The position numbers were made by a program, and so were the translations under genes. From Oceanobacillus neutriphilus (GTDB lineage: Bacteria; Bacillota; Bacilli; Bacillales; Amphibacillaceae), in assembly GCF_014645515.1 (NCBI RefSeq), contig NZ_BMLW01000012.1, positions 15,529 to 79,528 on the forward strand: a DNA stretch of 64,000 bases, read 5' to 3'. Within the stretch, counting starts at the first letter, position 1. Every line of letters starts with the position of its first letter. Below the pieces are notes generated by a model. That model made no database searches. It saw only the letters and a program-made list of their open reading frames with translations, and was not told the DNA's origin. Shown one piece after another: positions 37,322-47,496 of the stretch.

Positions 37322-38179
37322 ATGGAAACTTTACAGGTTGGCAGGGCGAAACTCACTTGGCTGAACGGAGGTGTAACACATCTGGATGGCGGATCGATGT
37401 TCGGTGTGGTTCCAAAAGCGTTGTGGGAGAAAAAATATCCAAATAACGAAAAAAATCAAATTGAGCTGCGTACAGATCCTATATTAATTGAGCTGGATGG
37501 CTCTTATTTATTAATTGATTCAGGAATTGGATGGAATAAACTATCAGATAAGCAGAAAAGGAATTTCGGTGTATTGGAAGAAACCAAATTAGAGGCATCT
37601 TTACTGGAATTGGGATTTACCGTCGATGACATTGACATTGTATTAATGACACATCTCCATTATGATCATGCGAATGGTTTAACAAAGCTTACTGATGAGG
37701 GTAAATATGAATCCGTGTTTAAAAAAGCAAAAATTTATGTTTCTCAGGTCGAGTGGGACGAGATGAGGCATCCTAATATCCGGTCTGTAAATACTTACTG
37801 GGAGAAAAATTGGAAGCCGATTAGAGAACAGGTTCATCCCTTTAAAGAGAAAGTGGAAATTTTGCCGGGGTTAACGATGGTTCATACGGGAGGGCATAGT
37901 GATGGACACGCTATTATCCGGTTCCAGGGTGAAAAGGAGAGCTTTTTACATATGGCAGATATTATGCCGACACATGCGCATCAAAACAAGCTCTGGGTTC
38001 TTGCATATGACGATTATCCGGTTCAATCCGTATTGCAAAAGGAATACTGGATGGAACAGGGGTATAAAGAGAATGCGTGGTTCACTTTTTATCATGATGC
38101 GTATTTCCGGGCGGTCAAGTTTAATGAATCAGGAGAAAAAATAAATCAGGTAGAGCGCGTGCGTTACACCTATGAATAA
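37322..38179 (+). CDS. ytnP: Metallo-beta-lactamase fold lactonase (YtnP-like)
   Basis: A 285-residue MBL-fold enzyme. The zinc signature HLHYDHANGL is at about residues 110-119, GGHSDGH near 196 and the ADIMPTHAHQN region near 219. It is collinear with B. subtilis YtnP (METLQVGRAKLTWLNGGVTHLDGGSMFGVVPKALW), reported to quench acyl-lactone or streptomycete signals. I start at ATG 37322, after GGGAGGG; 17 upstream codons lack a ribosome site. It opens the yt block conserved with B. subtilis. Confidence 0.9.
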   Translation: METLQVGRAKLTWLNGGVTHLDGGSMFGVVPKALWEKKYPNNEKNQIELRTDPILIELDGSYLLIDSGIGWNKLSDKQKRNFGVLEETKLEASLLELGFTVDDIDIVLMTHLHYDHANGLTKLTDEGKYESVFKKAKIYVSQVEWDEMRHPNIRSVNTYWEKNWKPIREQVHPFKEKVEILPGLTMVHTGGHSDGHAIIRFQGEKESFLHMADIMPTHAHQNKLWVLAYDDYPVQSVLQKEYWMEQGYKENAWFTFYHDAYFRAVKFNESGEKINQVERVRYTYE

Positions 38180-38212
38180 AAGGAATCATTTTGGAAAGTG
38201 GGAAATAAAAAG

Positions 38213-38241
38213 AGCAGCAATCTCAAAATGAGAGGGCTGCC
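38213..38241. terminator. Terminator between ytnP and ytzB
   Basis: GCAGCAATCTCA pairs with TGAGAGGGCTGC (mismatch in the middle) around AAA. It sits between convergent genes; the T run is poor on the plus side. Confidence 0.5.
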
Positions 38242-38257
38242 CTGAATAAGCATTGTA

Positions 38258-38572
38258 TTAAACGGCTGCTTCTGTATCTATAACAGCGCCGGTTTCTATG
38301 TCTACGTAGAAATCAAATTGCTTGTTAGTACCATCAATATTTCTGGTTACTCCACCGCGGTACACATCGTAAAGCAGACCGTTTCTTTCTAATTCTTCCG
38401 GTTTCATGTAAATCCAGGAGCCGCTGATAGGTCCATTACGTTTAAACATTTCTTTTGCATGATTCAATGCTTTTTCTGGAGTGATTTTTGTTTGATTACT
38501 TACTTGTTCACGCGCAATATATCCGATAGCAATACCGAGTGCTGCTGCAAGTAATACCTTTTTTTTGCTCAA
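38258..38572 (-). CDS. ytzB: PepSY-domain protein (YtzB-like)
   Basis: About 104 residues: an N-terminal hydrophobic anchor (KKKVLLAAALGIAIGYIA) and a PepSY domain (ITPEKALNHAKEMF..., VYRGGVTRNIDGTNKQFDFYVDIETGAVID). PepSY proteins are thought to inhibit proteases or act as lipoprotein-like modulators. I start at TTG 38570-38572, because AGAGGTG lies eight bases upstream; ten more in-frame codons (to 38602) have no ribosome site. Its position between ytnP and ytoP matches ytzB in B. subtilis. Confidence 0.75.
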   Translation of the reverse strand: MSKKKVLLAAALGIAIGYIAREQVSNQTKITPEKALNHAKEMFKRNGPISGSWIYMKPEELERNGLLYDVYRGGVTRNIDGTNKQFDFYVDIETGAVIDTEAAV

Positions 38573-38747
38573 TTTATTCACCTCTGTTTTAGTAAGATTC
38601 AATGTCTGCTATATGTGTAGTATATCGTAATTTTGCGGAGAAATACAAACAATTGAACATAAATACTGGAAAGAGTTTTACTTTTTCGAGTATACTTGCG
38701 GTAGTGTTAATAGTGAATCAACGAAGAAATTCGCAGTGTCATTTTTA

Positions 38748-38776
38748 TTGACCTTTTTCGAACATCCTCTAAGATA
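38748..38776 (+). promoter_or_regulatory. Candidate sigma-A promoter of ytoP
   Basis: TTGACC at 38748-38753 and TAAGAT/AAGATA at 38770-38776 with 16-17 bp spacing, about 40 bp before the gene. Confidence 0.45.
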
Positions 38777-38817
38777 GTTTTTTAGTCGATGCAGTAATAT
38801 ACTTAGGAGGCTTTTTA

Positions 38818-39882
38818 ATGAATAAAGAAACGCTTACATTATTTAAGAATTTAACTGAATTACAGGGCGCGCCAGGTAATGAGCATGCCGTTCGTCATTT
38901 TATGAAACAGGAACTGGAAAAATACTCGGATGAAATTGTCCAGGATAATTTAGGTGGAGTGTTTGGCGTAAGAAATGGTAAAGGACCTACGGTAATGGTA
39001 GCCGGCCATATGGATGAGGTCGGTTTTATGGTGACACAGATTACAGATAACGGAATGCTCCGCTTCCAGACTTTAGGCGGCTGGTGGAGTCAGGTTATGC
39101 TGGCTCAGCGTGTTCAGGTGATGACAAAAAATGGACCGGTTACTGGAGTTATCGGGTCTATTCCGCCACACTTACTGACAGATACACAACGCGGTAAACC
39201 GATGGAGATAAAAAATATGTTAATTGATATCGGAGCGGATGATAAAGAGGATGTAGCACGTATTGGTGTCCGTCCGGGAGATACTATTGTTCCAATCACA
39301 CCATTTGAACCGATGGCTAACGAGAAGAAAATCCTGGCAAAAGCTTGGGATAACCGTTATGGCTGTGGATTGGCAATTGAGCTTTTAAAAGAACTGCAGG
39401 GAGAAACTCTTCCAAATCAGCTTTATTCTGGTGCAACTGTACAGGAGGAAGTCGGATTACGCGGATCACAGGTAGCGGCAAATATGATAAAGCCTGATAT
39501 TTTTTATGCTTTGGATGCTTCGCCGGCAAACGACGCTTCAGGAGATAAGAAAGCATTTGGACAATTAGGAGAAGGAGCGTTATTGCGCATCTTTGACCGC
39601 ACAATGATTACACATAAAGGTATGCGTGAATTTGTTCTTGATACAGCAGAATCGAATGATATTCCTTATCAATACTTTATTTCACCAGGTGGTACGGATG
39701 CAGGCCGTGTCCATTTATCAGGCGATGGAGTTCCTTCAGCAGTTGTCGGAATCTGCTCAAGATATATTCATACATCGGCATCCATCATTCATGTAGATGA
39801 TTATGCAGCTGCAAAAGAATTAATTGTTAAACTCGTTAAAACAACTGATGAGACAGTTGTTTCCGGGTTAAAGCAAAGCTGA
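38818..39882 (+). CDS. ytoP: M42-family aminopeptidase (YtoP, glutamyl aminopeptidase/endoglucanase-like)
   Basis: A 354-residue metallopeptidase. Zinc ligands are seen in VAGHMDEVG (about residues 61-69), AWDNRYG (about 180), QEEVGLRG (about 213), ALDASPAND (about 233) and [15 protein letters not shown] (about 321). M42 enzymes form large dodecameric particles that remove N-terminal residues from peptides. GGAGG precedes the ATG. A DUF84 gene follows after four bases, so the pair is an operon. Confidence 0.92.
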   Translation: MNKETLTLFKNLTELQGAPGNEHAVRHFMKQELEKYSDEIVQDNLGGVFGVRNGKGPTVMVAGHMDEVGFMVTQITDNGMLRFQTLGGWWSQVMLAQRVQVMTKNGPVTGVIGSIPPHLLTDTQRGKPMEIKNMLIDIGADDKEDVARIGVRPGDTIVPITPFEPMANEKKILAKAWDNRYGCGLAIELLKELQGETLPNQLYSGATVQEEVGLRGSQVAANMIKPDIFYALDASPANDASGDKKAFGQLGEGALLRIFDRTMITHKGMREFVLDTAESNDIPYQYFISPGGTDAGRVHLSGDGVPSAVVGICSRYIHTSASIIHVDDYAAAKELIVKLVKTTDETVVSGLKQS

Positions 39883-39886
39883 TAGT

Positions 39887-40396
39887 ATGCAAGAAACTGT
39901 TATTATAGGATCAAAAAATCCGACAAAAGTAGAGGCAGTTAAAAATGTATTTCAGGGATTTGAAGTAAGCTCACTTGATGTGCCTTCCAGTGTATCTGTT
40001 CAGCCTTTTTCAGATGAAGAAACACGGGCCGGCGCGATTAATCGTGCAAAGGCATGTGCTGCGAGCAGTAGCGGTGCCATTGGAATCGGACTGGAAGGAG
40101 GAGTAATGTATGTAGATGATACATTATTCCTCTGTAACTGGGGAGCACTGGCTACAGATGATGGAGAACTATTTACAGCCAGCGGAGCAAGAATAGCTCT
40201 TCCAAAAGAAATTGAAAATGAGCTTAAAACAGCTGGGGAATTAAGTATTGTGATGGACGCATATACAAAAAAAGAAAACGTCCGCAGTCATGAAGGTGCG
40301 ATTGGTATTTTTACGAATAACCTTGTGTCAAGAGAAGATATGTTTACGCATGTCGTGCAGCTGCTTAAAGGACAGCTTGATTTTGCGAATAAATAG
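39887..40396 (+). CDS. DUF84-family nucleoside triphosphatase (inosine/xanthosine triphosphatase-like)
   Basis: A 169-residue protein. The N-terminal IIGSKNPTKVEAVKNVF, EETRAGAINRAKACAA and GIGLEGGVMYVDD blocks are those of the YjjX/DUF84 family, which hydrolyses non-canonical ITP or XTP. It begins four bases after the ytoP stop, implying translational coupling, and ends in a terminator shared with convergent ytoQ. Activity is inferred from the family. Confidence 0.83.
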   Translation: MQETVIIGSKNPTKVEAVKNVFQGFEVSSLDVPSSVSVQPFSDEETRAGAINRAKACAASSSGAIGIGLEGGVMYVDDTLFLCNWGALATDDGELFTASGARIALPKEIENELKTAGELSIVMDAYTKKENVRSHEGAIGIFTNNLVSREDMFTHVVQLLKGQLDFANK

Positions 40397-40404
40397 GTAA
40401 CAAT

Positions 40405-40433
40405 AAAAAAACAGGCCCTTGAGCCTGTTTTTT
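40405..40433. terminator. Bidirectional terminator between the DUF84 gene and ytoQ
   Basis: AAAAAACAGGC pairs with GCCTGTTTTTT around a short loop. Confidence 0.85.
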
Positions 40434-40453
40434 TATTAATCACCAGAATTTTA

Positions 40454-40894
40454 TTATTCGTAAATATAAGCAATAACATCTAAAGCCTGCTCTACAGATT
40501 CTACCGTAATATTTGCTTTATTTGAAAGCTCTTTTAAAGGATGAATTAATTTCTCCGGGCGAATAATAATCGTCGGTTTTCCTAAAGCTATAGCAGTGCT
40601 TGCATCCATGGCAGTATTCCATTGCTTGTACTCTTCTCCAAAAAGCGCAATAACAATATCTGATTTCTGCATTAAGACCTGTGTCCGGAAGTTATTAACG
40701 CTGGAAGCAGCATCATCGCGATAAAAATTACCAGGCTGCTTTCCTAAAATTGCTTCGCCGATATCATCGGAACGATCATGATTTGTCTGTGGAGAAACAA
40801 ATGTCAAAGGAAGCTTTTTTTCCTCGGCAAGCTTTTTAACCTCATCTCTCCAATTATCATGAATTTGTCCAGCCAGATAAACAGTTAAATTCAT
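40454..40894 (-). CDS. ytoQ: YtoQ-family protein (nucleoside 2-deoxyribosyltransferase-like fold)
   Basis: A 146-residue protein starting MNLTVYLAGQIHDNWRDEV. The YLAGQIH start, a middle FYRDDAASSVNNFRTQVLMQKSDIVIALFG and the late KPTIIIRPE segment mark the YtoQ family. The fold resembles nucleoside deoxyribosyltransferases, but the function is not established. I start at ATG 40892-40894, after GGGAGGG; an ATG five codons upstream overlaps that site. Confidence 0.85.
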   Translation of the reverse strand: MNLTVYLAGQIHDNWRDEVKKLAEEKKLPLTFVSPQTNHDRSDDIGEAILGKQPGNFYRDDAASSVNNFRTQVLMQKSDIVIALFGEEYKQWNTAMDASTAIALGKPTIIIRPEKLIHPLKELSNKANITVESVEQALDVIAYIYE

Positions 40895-41164
40895 TCCAAT
40901 CCCTCCCAATCAATGTTATCTTTATAGTAAATGTTTTTTTTAATATTGTTAAGTTATTTGATTACTTGTGAGAAAAGGCTTTTTGTGAAAATGTTATTTG
41001 TTTAGAAGGAGAAATAACAACCTATGGTAATTAATGTAACTGGCGTAGTGTAATTCGGAACAGTTTCTAAACAGATTTTCTTTAGGGAAAGATGAAACAA
41101 GGTAACTTGATTGAAAGAAAATGGGCAGCAAGCTATTATAGAGAAAGAGAAAGGGTGTATAAAA

Positions 41165-41482
41165 ATGAAAGAATTACAAAATACAGAGGAATTTAATGTG
41201 TATATTAAAGAAGGACCTGTTGTTTTTTTATTTACTGCGGGCTGGTGTCCGGATTGTCGTGTGATTGAACCGGTCTTGCCTGAAATTGAAGAGAATTATT
41301 CGCAATTTCAATTTGTAGAAGTAAATCGGGATAATTTTATCGAGCTTTGCCAGGAATATGATATTTACGGTATTCCAAGTTTTCTGGCGTTTGAAAAAGG
41401 GGAAGAACTAGGCAGATTTGTGAGTAAAGACCGGAAAACACAAGAAGAAATTGAATCCTTTTTAGACGGGTTAGCTAAATAG
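41165..41482 (+). CDS. ytpP: Thioredoxin-family protein (YtpP-like)
   Basis: A 105-residue thioredoxin fold protein with the active site WCPDC (about residues 27-31) and the cis-proline segment YGIPSFLAF near 74. The CPDC motif differs from classical CGPC. It heads ytpP-ytpQ-ytpR, as in B. subtilis. I start at ATG 41165 after AAAGGGTG; upstream codons from 41111 include no better site. A role in coenzyme A-linked or general thiol reduction is inferred. Confidence 0.85.
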   Translation: MKELQNTEEFNVYIKEGPVVFLFTAGWCPDCRVIEPVLPEIEENYSQFQFVEVNRDNFIELCQEYDIYGIPSFLAFEKGEELGRFVSKDRKTQEEIESFLDGLAK

Positions 41483-41498
41483 GCAGGGAGGCATTTTC

Positions 41499-42308
41499 AT
41501 GGCAAAAATGACCAGCATCAAGATGAAGCATCTGCTGGAGGATAAATTGAAAAATCCCGATTATCGGATTGTGTACAAGCGTGATGATGATGCAGTGCGG
41601 ATTGAGTGGAAGGAATCAAAAGAGGGCATGACCGTTTCCCTTCCTAATTTAATTGTTAAATATAATGAGCGGGGCATGGAAGCTGTCGATGAAATGGTGG
41701 AGCATGTCAACGAAGCGTTGAAAATCATGAATCAGACACAGCATTTGAAAGGAATGGAGAAGCAGATCTTTCCAGTACTGCGTTCTCCTTCCTTCCCAAC
41801 GGAAACAAAGGCTGGAAAGAAGCTTATTTTTAAAGACCATACTGCGGAAACAAGGGTTTTCTATGCACTTGATTTAGGGAAGTCCTATCGTCTTATAGAT
41901 GAAGAATTATTAGGGGAAGAAGAATGGACGAAGGAAAGACTGGATGAAATAGCGGCATTTAATATTCGTTCCTTATCCTATCAGCCCAAAGTAGACCAGG
42001 TAGCGGGAAATGATTTTTATTTTCTCGCGACACAGGATGGTTATGATGCAAGCCGTATTCTTAATGAAGCATTTTTAGAAGAAATGCTTGCGAATGCAAA
42101 AGGGGAATTGACCGTTGCTGTGCCGCATCAGGATGTTCTTATTTTAGGTGATATTCAAAATAAAACAGGATATGATATTTTAGCACAGATGACCATGAAG
42201 TTTTTTGCAGATGGAAGAATTCCAATTACTTCTTTGCCATTTGTTTATGAAAATAAAAAATTAGAGCCGGTATTTATATTGGCAAAAAATAGACCTGAGA
42301 AAAATTAG
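41499..42308 (+). CDS. ytpQ: DUF1444-family protein (YtpQ-like)
   Basis: A 269-residue soluble protein. It is collinear with YtpQ in this operon position; recognisable parts are [31 protein letters not shown] and the C-terminal [55 protein letters not shown] block, which I break here only as landmarks near residues 206-267. The function of the family is unknown. It follows ytpP by 16 bp and precedes ytpR closely. Confidence 0.85.
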   Translation: MAKMTSIKMKHLLEDKLKNPDYRIVYKRDDDAVRIEWKESKEGMTVSLPNLIVKYNERGMEAVDEMVEHVNEALKIMNQTQHLKGMEKQIFPVLRSPSFPTETKAGKKLIFKDHTAETRVFYALDLGKSYRLIDEELLGEEEWTKERLDEIAAFNIRSLSYQPKVDQVAGNDFYFLATQDGYDASRILNEAFLEEMLANAKGELTVAVPHQDVLILGDIQNKTGYDILAQMTMKFFADGRIPITSLPFVYENKKLEPVFILAKNRPEKN

Positions 42309-42319
42309 GAGTGAATGTA

Positions 42320-42925
42320 ATGGATGTTTTTTATAACCGCGAGGGAATTGGAGATGTATTGATTATCCCTATTAAAGATGGAAATCGATACGAATTAAAG
42401 GAAGAAACAAATGATGATATTACAAAAATAACTTCAACAGAAGGGGAGGTGCTTGGATATAATATTTTCCGGGCTTCCACATACTTTAATTTAGATGGAA
42501 AAAGTGGTGCCATTCCTTTAACAGAGGAGTTTTTAGCAGAAATTCGTACACTTTTCCAACAAAAAGGAATAGATGACCCCCTTGAATTTGATTTGCGTCC
42601 GAAATTTGTAGTAGGATTTGTTAAGTCAAAGCAGGCTCATGAAAATGCGGATAAATTAAGTGTATGTCAAATTGATGTTGGAGAAGAAACCTTACAAATC
42701 GTTTGTGGTGCTCCTAATATTGATGAAGGCCAAAAGGTTGTTGTAGCCAAAGTAGGAGCGACAATGCCAAGCGGTATGAAAATAAAAGCATCTGAATTAA
42801 GAGGCGTACCTTCCAATGGAATGGTTTGTTCGCAAAAAGAACTGGGCTTACCAAATGCACCGCAGGAAAAAGGTATTTACGTATTAGACAATGCCTATCA
42901 GATTGGTGAAGAATTTACATTTTAA
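42320..42925 (+). CDS. ytpR: tRNA-binding-domain protein (YtpR-like)
   Basis: A 201-residue protein with a DUF4479 N-terminal domain (residues 1-85) and an OB-fold tRNA-binding domain (about 93-199; VKSKQAHENADKLSVCQIDVG, QIVCGAPNIDEGQKVVVA, GVPSNGMVCSQKELGL) like the one in the beta subunit of phenylalanyl-tRNA synthetase. The partner RNA is unknown. I prefer ATG 42320 with TAGGAGTGA upstream; GTG 42311 overlaps that site. Third gene of ytpPQR. Confidence 0.9.
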   Translation: MDVFYNREGIGDVLIIPIKDGNRYELKEETNDDITKITSTEGEVLGYNIFRASTYFNLDGKSGAIPLTEEFLAEIRTLFQQKGIDDPLEFDLRPKFVVGFVKSKQAHENADKLSVCQIDVGEETLQIVCGAPNIDEGQKVVVAKVGATMPSGMKIKASELRGVPSNGMVCSQKELGLPNAPQEKGIYVLDNAYQIGEEFTF

Positions 42926-43046
42926 CTTACAAATCCCTTGTGCCGGCAGGGGATTTTTTAACAGGTAAACTTTATCGCAGGAATAATGTAAATACCCGTA
43001 AAAAACTGCTAAAATAAACAGTATGAACAATTAAGGAAATGAGTGA

Positions 43047-45602
43047 ATGCATATGTGGTGGGAGCAATGGAAAGAACGGCTCAAAAACATATTTACAAAA
43101 GAAGTGGAAGTAGAAGAATTAATTGAGGTTGAAGTGGAAGACTCTGAAAAACAACCAAATATCCAGACAAAAATGACATACCATTATCCTTCCGGACGAA
43201 CATTTAAGTTTCCGGTAATTCCTGATACTGTTGACCAAAAGAAAGAACAGACAATTGACAAACAACCAAGCTATAAAAGAAGAAATCAAGAAATCGTACA
43301 GGAAAGAAGAGAAAGAAGGCAAATCAGGGAGAGCAGCGGACATAGAGAGAACAGGCAAAGAAAAGAAACCATTTCAGATAAAAACGCAAAGAATCTCCGT
43401 ACATTGCCAAATCAAAGAAGAAAAGAATCTTCGCTGCACGTACGCAAGGTATCGCGGGAAGAAGATAAACCGGGCAGAAAAGTATATAAGAAAAATCCGG
43501 ATGTCCCTTTTCAGCCAACTGAGGTGCCATCCCCGATTTATGGTTTTCAGTCAAGAGAGTCTAAATTACTCCATGAAGTGCCTGCTTATCAGAGGAAAGA
43601 AGCGAAGTATCAAACAGATCATGAAATAGCCGCTGCTATAGAGGATGCAGCTGCCCATTCTGAAGCACTGGCGGAAGAGCAGGAAATACTGCTGTCATCA
43701 AATAGTGCAGTATATCAGTCTGAGGAAAATCAAGCTGATTTACTTAAAGAAGAAAGTAAATCAGACAATTATCAGAAGGATAATTCAATAGAGAAAACGG
43801 AATTAGAGGAAATGAAAGAAGAAGAGCCGGAAATCAATACCGAAGAGGATACAGAGACAAAAATAAAAGAAATAGCTGAGCGGGAAACACCTTCCAGACA
43901 GGAAGAGAATGTCCAATCCCAAAAAAGAAATCCGATTCATACGACAGCCGGCAGCCAAACAACTGATTACAATAAACAAACCAATACTGCAACGGCTTTT
44001 AATGTAATGATGACGCCGCGGGATAAAAAGAATTTACATGAACAGAAAAAACGTGAAGAAACATTTCAGCGATTGCAGGAAGCGCATCAAAAGCGGGAAG
44101 GGGAGCTGCGTAAAGCTGAAGAAAAAATCAGTAAAGTACATGTTGATAACTCAGCAACGGCTAATACATTTACTGGTACACCCCAAGAGCAAAAAACTAG
44201 AGATGTTCCTTTACATTTATTAAATGATCCTCCTGTTAAATCCACAGAGGAGGATGAAGAATGGCTGGAAGAGCAGCAAAATCTTCTGGAGGAAACGTTG
44301 AAGCATTTCCAGGTAAAGGCAAAGGTAGTCAAAGCAACACAGGGTCCGTCTGTAACACGCTTTGAGGTGCAGCCGGAGATGGGTGTAAAGGTTAGTAAAA
44401 TAAAAAATTTAGCAGATGATTTAAAATTGAATATGTCTGCGAAGGATATCCGGATTGAGGCACCTATTCCAGGTAAAAATACTGTGGGCATTGAGGTTCC
44501 TAACCTTCATCCTGAAATGGTTGGTATTCAGCGTATTATTGAATCCGATGATTTTAAAGACAGCCGGTCTCCATTAAGTGTAGCTCTGGGTCTCACGATT
44601 GAAGGAATGCCTAAAGTAATTGACATTAATAAGATGCCGCACGGTTTGATTGCAGGGGCTACCGGTTCCGGTAAAAGTGTCTGTATCAATACAATCCTGG
44701 TGAGCTTAATTTACAATGCCAGTCATGAGGATGTAAGGATTCTTTTAATTGATCCGAAAATGGTTGAGCTTGCTCCATATAATGGTATACCTCACCTTGT
44801 TTCGCCTGTTATTACAGATGTCAAAGCTGCTACACAAAGTCTTAAATGGGCTGTAGCAGAAATGGAGGACCGTTATGACCGTTTTGTACGTGAAGGTGTA
44901 AGAGACATAGGAAGGTATAACGAAAAAGTGGTTCGTGAAGGAAGAACAGATAAAAAAATGCCGTTTATTGTTATTGTCATTGATGAATTAGCAGATCTGA
45001 TGATGATGTCTCCGCAGGATGTGGAAGATGCTATCAGCAGAATCGCTCAGAAAGCAAGAGCATGCGGTATTCATCTTCTGCTTGCAACACAACGCCCATC
45101 GGTGGATGTTATTACAGGTTTGATTAAAGCAAATATTCCTACAAGAATTGCATTCAGTGTATCTTCTCAAGTAGATTCCCGAACCATTATTGATTCCAGC
45201 GGTGCAGAAAAATTACTTGGTAGAGGGGATATGCTTCTTGTGGAGAATGGCGCCGGTAAAAGCGTTCGTTTACAAGGACCGTTTGTATCTGATGAAGAAA
45301 TAGAACGCGTTGCAAGCTATGCAAAATCAATGGCTGAGCCGCAGTATCTGTTTGAACAGGAAGAATTGTTAGAACAAATACAGATAGATGAAGAGGAGGA
45401 TGACCTCTTAGATGCTGCCATCGATTTTGTATTACAACAGAATAGTGCAAGCACGTCTTCCTTGCAAAGACATTTTAAAATAGGCTATAACCGTGCAGCA
45501 AGACTGATTGACTCATTAGAACAAAGAGGAATTATTTCTGGGCAGAATGGAAGCCGTGCACGGGAGATTTTGATTACAAAAACACAGAGAGACAGTATGT
45601 AA
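43047..45602 (+). CDS. sftA: DNA translocase SftA (YtpT, FtsK/SpoIIIE family)
   Basis: An 851-residue soluble FtsK-type protein. There are no N-terminal membrane helices, which distinguishes SftA from SpoIIIE. Residues 20-380 are charged, low-complexity and rich in Glu, Lys and Gln. The motor domain has Walker A GATGSGKSVC near residue 537 and Walker B VIDELADLMM near 645. A winged-helix gamma domain lies at about 785-851 (DFVLQQNSASTSSLQRHFKIGYNRA). It clears trapped chromosomal DNA from the division septum. ATG 43053 is an alternative start. A stem-loop overlaps the stop codon. Confidence 0.93.
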   Translation: MHMWWEQWKERLKNIFTKEVEVEELIEVEVEDSEKQPNIQTKMTYHYPSGRTFKFPVIPDTVDQKKEQTIDKQPSYKRRNQEIVQERRERRQIRESSGHRENRQRKETISDKNAKNLRTLPNQRRKESSLHVRKVSREEDKPGRKVYKKNPDVPFQPTEVPSPIYGFQSRESKLLHEVPAYQRKEAKYQTDHEIAAAIEDAAAHSEALAEEQEILLSSNSAVYQSEENQADLLKEESKSDNYQKDNSIEKTELEEMKEEEPEINTEEDTETKIKEIAERETPSRQEENVQSQKRNPIHTTAGSQTTDYNKQTNTATAFNVMMTPRDKKNLHEQKKREETFQRLQEAHQKREGELRKAEEKISKVHVDNSATANTFTGTPQEQKTRDVPLHLLNDPPVKSTEEDEEWLEEQQNLLEETLKHFQVKAKVVKATQGPSVTRFEVQPEMGVKVSKIKNLADDLKLNMSAKDIRIEAPIPGKNTVGIEVPNLHPEMVGIQRIIESDDFKDSRSPLSVALGLTIEGMPKVIDINKMPHGLIAGATGSGKSVCINTILVSLIYNASHEDVRILLIDPKMVELAPYNGIPHLVSPVITDVKAATQSLKWAVAEMEDRYDRFVREGVRDIGRYNEKVVREGRTDKKMPFIVIVIDELADLMMMSPQDVEDAISRIAQKARACGIHLLLATQRPSVDVITGLIKANIPTRIAFSVSSQVDSRTIIDSSGAEKLLGRGDMLLVENGAGKSVRLQGPFVSDEEIERVASYAKSMAEPQYLFEQEELLEQIQIDEEEDDLLDAAIDFVLQQNSASTSSLQRHFKIGYNRAARLIDSLEQRGIISGQNGSRAREILITKTQRDSM

Positions 45603-45620
45603 GCTGTCTCTTCTTTCTTG
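45588..45620 (+). terminator. Terminator overlapping the sftA stop codon
   Basis: AGAGACAG at 45588-45595 pairs with CTGTCTCT at 45604-45611; the TAA stop (45600-45602) lies in the loop. A T-rich tail follows. The downstream gap to murC contains AT-rich DNA and a TATAAT at about 45651, but no gene. Confidence 0.6.
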
Positions 45621-45809
45621 ATGCAAAAAAGATGAGCGAAAAAAGTTGCTATAATTCTTGAAAGTTACTAAAATATAAAGGGAGCTTTTCAAGAAGCGCA
45701 AGAAATTTTGAGGCAAAAGCACATATGATACATTATCTGTATAGAATGGGATATAGGCATCCGTTTTCTTAAATTTGCTTTCAAAAAGCTTTGAAATAAA
45801 AAATTTTGC

Positions 45810-45838
45810 TTTAAAATAAGTTATTTATTTGTTATAAT
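45810..45838 (+). promoter_or_regulatory. Candidate promoter of murC
   Basis: TATAAT at 45833-45838 with a weak TTTAAA -35 at 45810-45815, spacing 17 bp. Confidence 0.4.
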
Positions 45839-45944
45839 CCATTGAATGGGACAGCAGTTAGTCAAACTATGGAAAAAAATGCTAATAATTATAGACAAAA
45901 TTACATGAAAATGAATAGATGAAAAAACGTTGGAGGTTCGTTTT

Positions 45945-47240
45945 ATGACAACTTACCATTTTATAGGTATAAAAGGAACAGGAATGAGTGCACTAGCACA
46001 AATCCTTCATGATTCAGGTGAAAAGGTGCAGGGATCAGATATTGATAACCGTATCTTTACACAGGTATCTTTAGAAGAAAAAAATATCCCTATCTTTTCT
46101 TTCTCAAAAGATAATATTAAATCAGATTATACAATTATTGCTGGAAATGCTTTTCCGGAGGATCATGTTGAAATAAAAGAAGCAAAAGAGCAAGGCTGCA
46201 AATTTTATTGGTATCATGAATTTTTAGGAGAATGGTTAAAACAATACACAAGTATTGCTGTTACAGGTGCACATGGGAAAACCACTACGACAGGGTTGCT
46301 ATCACATGTATTAGAGAGTGCTTATCCTATTTCTTATTTAATCGGTGATGGGACAGGACGTGGACATGTTGACAGTAAATATTTTGCTTTTGAAGCATGT
46401 GAATACCGCAGGCACTTTTTAAGCTATGAACCGGACTATGCGATTATGACAAATATTGATTTTGATCATCCAGACTATTTTACAAGTTTAGAGGATGTTG
46501 TTGATGCTTTTCAATCAATGGCGGACCGTGTAAAAAAAGGAATTGTTGCCTGCGGTGATGATGAAGAACTGCAGGGTATACACACGAAGGTGCCGATTAT
46601 TTATTATGGTTTTAATGAAACAAATGATTTCCAGGCAAAAAATGTTGTAGAAACAGAACATGGTACGGAATTCGATGTATTTGTTCGAAGCACCTACTAT
46701 GAACACTTCTTTATTCCTACATTTGGGAATCATACTATTTTAAATTCGCTTGCTGTCATAGCGATATGCCATTATGAAGGACTCCCGGTAGAATGTATGA
46801 AAGAAATAAGTACATTTAAAGGGGTTAAACGCCGCTTTACAGAGAAGGAAATTGGTTCTCAGGTTGTAGTGGACGATTATGCGCATCATCCTAAAGAGAT
46901 TGCGGTAACGATTGAAACAGCGCGGAAAAAATATCCACAAAAGCAAGTGGTTGCTATATTCCAGCCGCATACATTTACGCGGACAAAAACATTCCTGCAA
47001 GAGTTTGCAGATAGTCTGAACCAGGCAGATAAAGTGTATCTATGTGATATTTTTGGATCTGCGCGTGAACAATCCGGCCAATTAACCATTGAAGACTTAC
47101 AAAATCTTATTCCTGAGAGTAATATTTTAAATTTAGAACATACAGAGGTTTTACAAGAATATAAAGACAGCGTGTTAATTTTTATGGGTGCAGGGGATAT
47201 CCAAAAATTCCAAAAATCTTACGAAGAGACATTTGCATAA
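45945..47240 (+). CDS. murC: UDP-N-acetylmuramate--L-alanine ligase
   Basis: A 431-residue Mur ligase that adds L-alanine to UDP-MurNAc in peptidoglycan synthesis. The N-terminal Rossmann-like [11 protein letters not shown] binds the nucleotide substrate, and the ATP loop [10 protein letters not shown] is near residue 108. DDYAHHP near 308 and the C-terminal domain are present. I start at ATG 45945, nine bases after GGAGG; five upstream codons include the ribosome site. Single gene with its own terminator, in the same place as in B. subtilis. Confidence 0.95.
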   Translation: MTTYHFIGIKGTGMSALAQILHDSGEKVQGSDIDNRIFTQVSLEEKNIPIFSFSKDNIKSDYTIIAGNAFPEDHVEIKEAKEQGCKFYWYHEFLGEWLKQYTSIAVTGAHGKTTTTGLLSHVLESAYPISYLIGDGTGRGHVDSKYFAFEACEYRRHFLSYEPDYAIMTNIDFDHPDYFTSLEDVVDAFQSMADRVKKGIVACGDDEELQGIHTKVPIIYYGFNETNDFQAKNVVETEHGTEFDVFVRSTYYEHFFIPTFGNHTILNSLAVIAICHYEGLPVECMKEISTFKGVKRRFTEKEIGSQVVVDDYAHHPKEIAVTIETARKKYPQKQVVAIFQPHTFTRTKTFLQEFADSLNQADKVYLCDIFGSAREQSGQLTIEDLQNLIPESNILNLEHTEVLQEYKDSVLIFMGAGDIQKFQKSYEETFA

Positions 47241-47243
47241 TAT

Positions 47244-47278
47244 AAAAAGCAGTGAACTGGATTTCGCTGCTTTTTTTA
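47244..47278 (+). terminator. Terminator after murC
   Basis: AAAAAGCAGTGAA pairs with TTTCGCTGCTTTTT (one mismatch) and ends in seven T residues. Confidence 0.8.
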
Positions 47279-47461
47279 CGGAAATTTTTAATTGGATAGC
47301 AATATGAAGTGTATGGTATTCCTGACCAGAGCAACGGCTCTTCCTTAAAAGGATATAATATTTATGTTATACTTCAGCCAGTAAACAGGTTGATGTTGTA
47401 TTTAAACAGAAAAATAAGATACAATAGGAATAAGGATTAAATCTTTTTAAGTGGAAATGTA

Positions 47462-47487
47462 GTTTATTTTTAGAAAATGCGGGGTAA
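47462..47487 (+). promoter_or_regulatory. Candidate sigma-B promoter upstream of ytxGH
   Basis: GTTTAT, a 14-bp spacer and GGGTAA fit the sigma-B consensus (GTTTAA, 12-15, GGGWAW). ytxG and ytxH belong to the sigma-B general stress regulon in B. subtilis. The predicted start near 47494 leaves a leader of about 230 bases before ytxG. Confidence 0.55.
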
Positions 47488-47496
47488 GAATAAATT

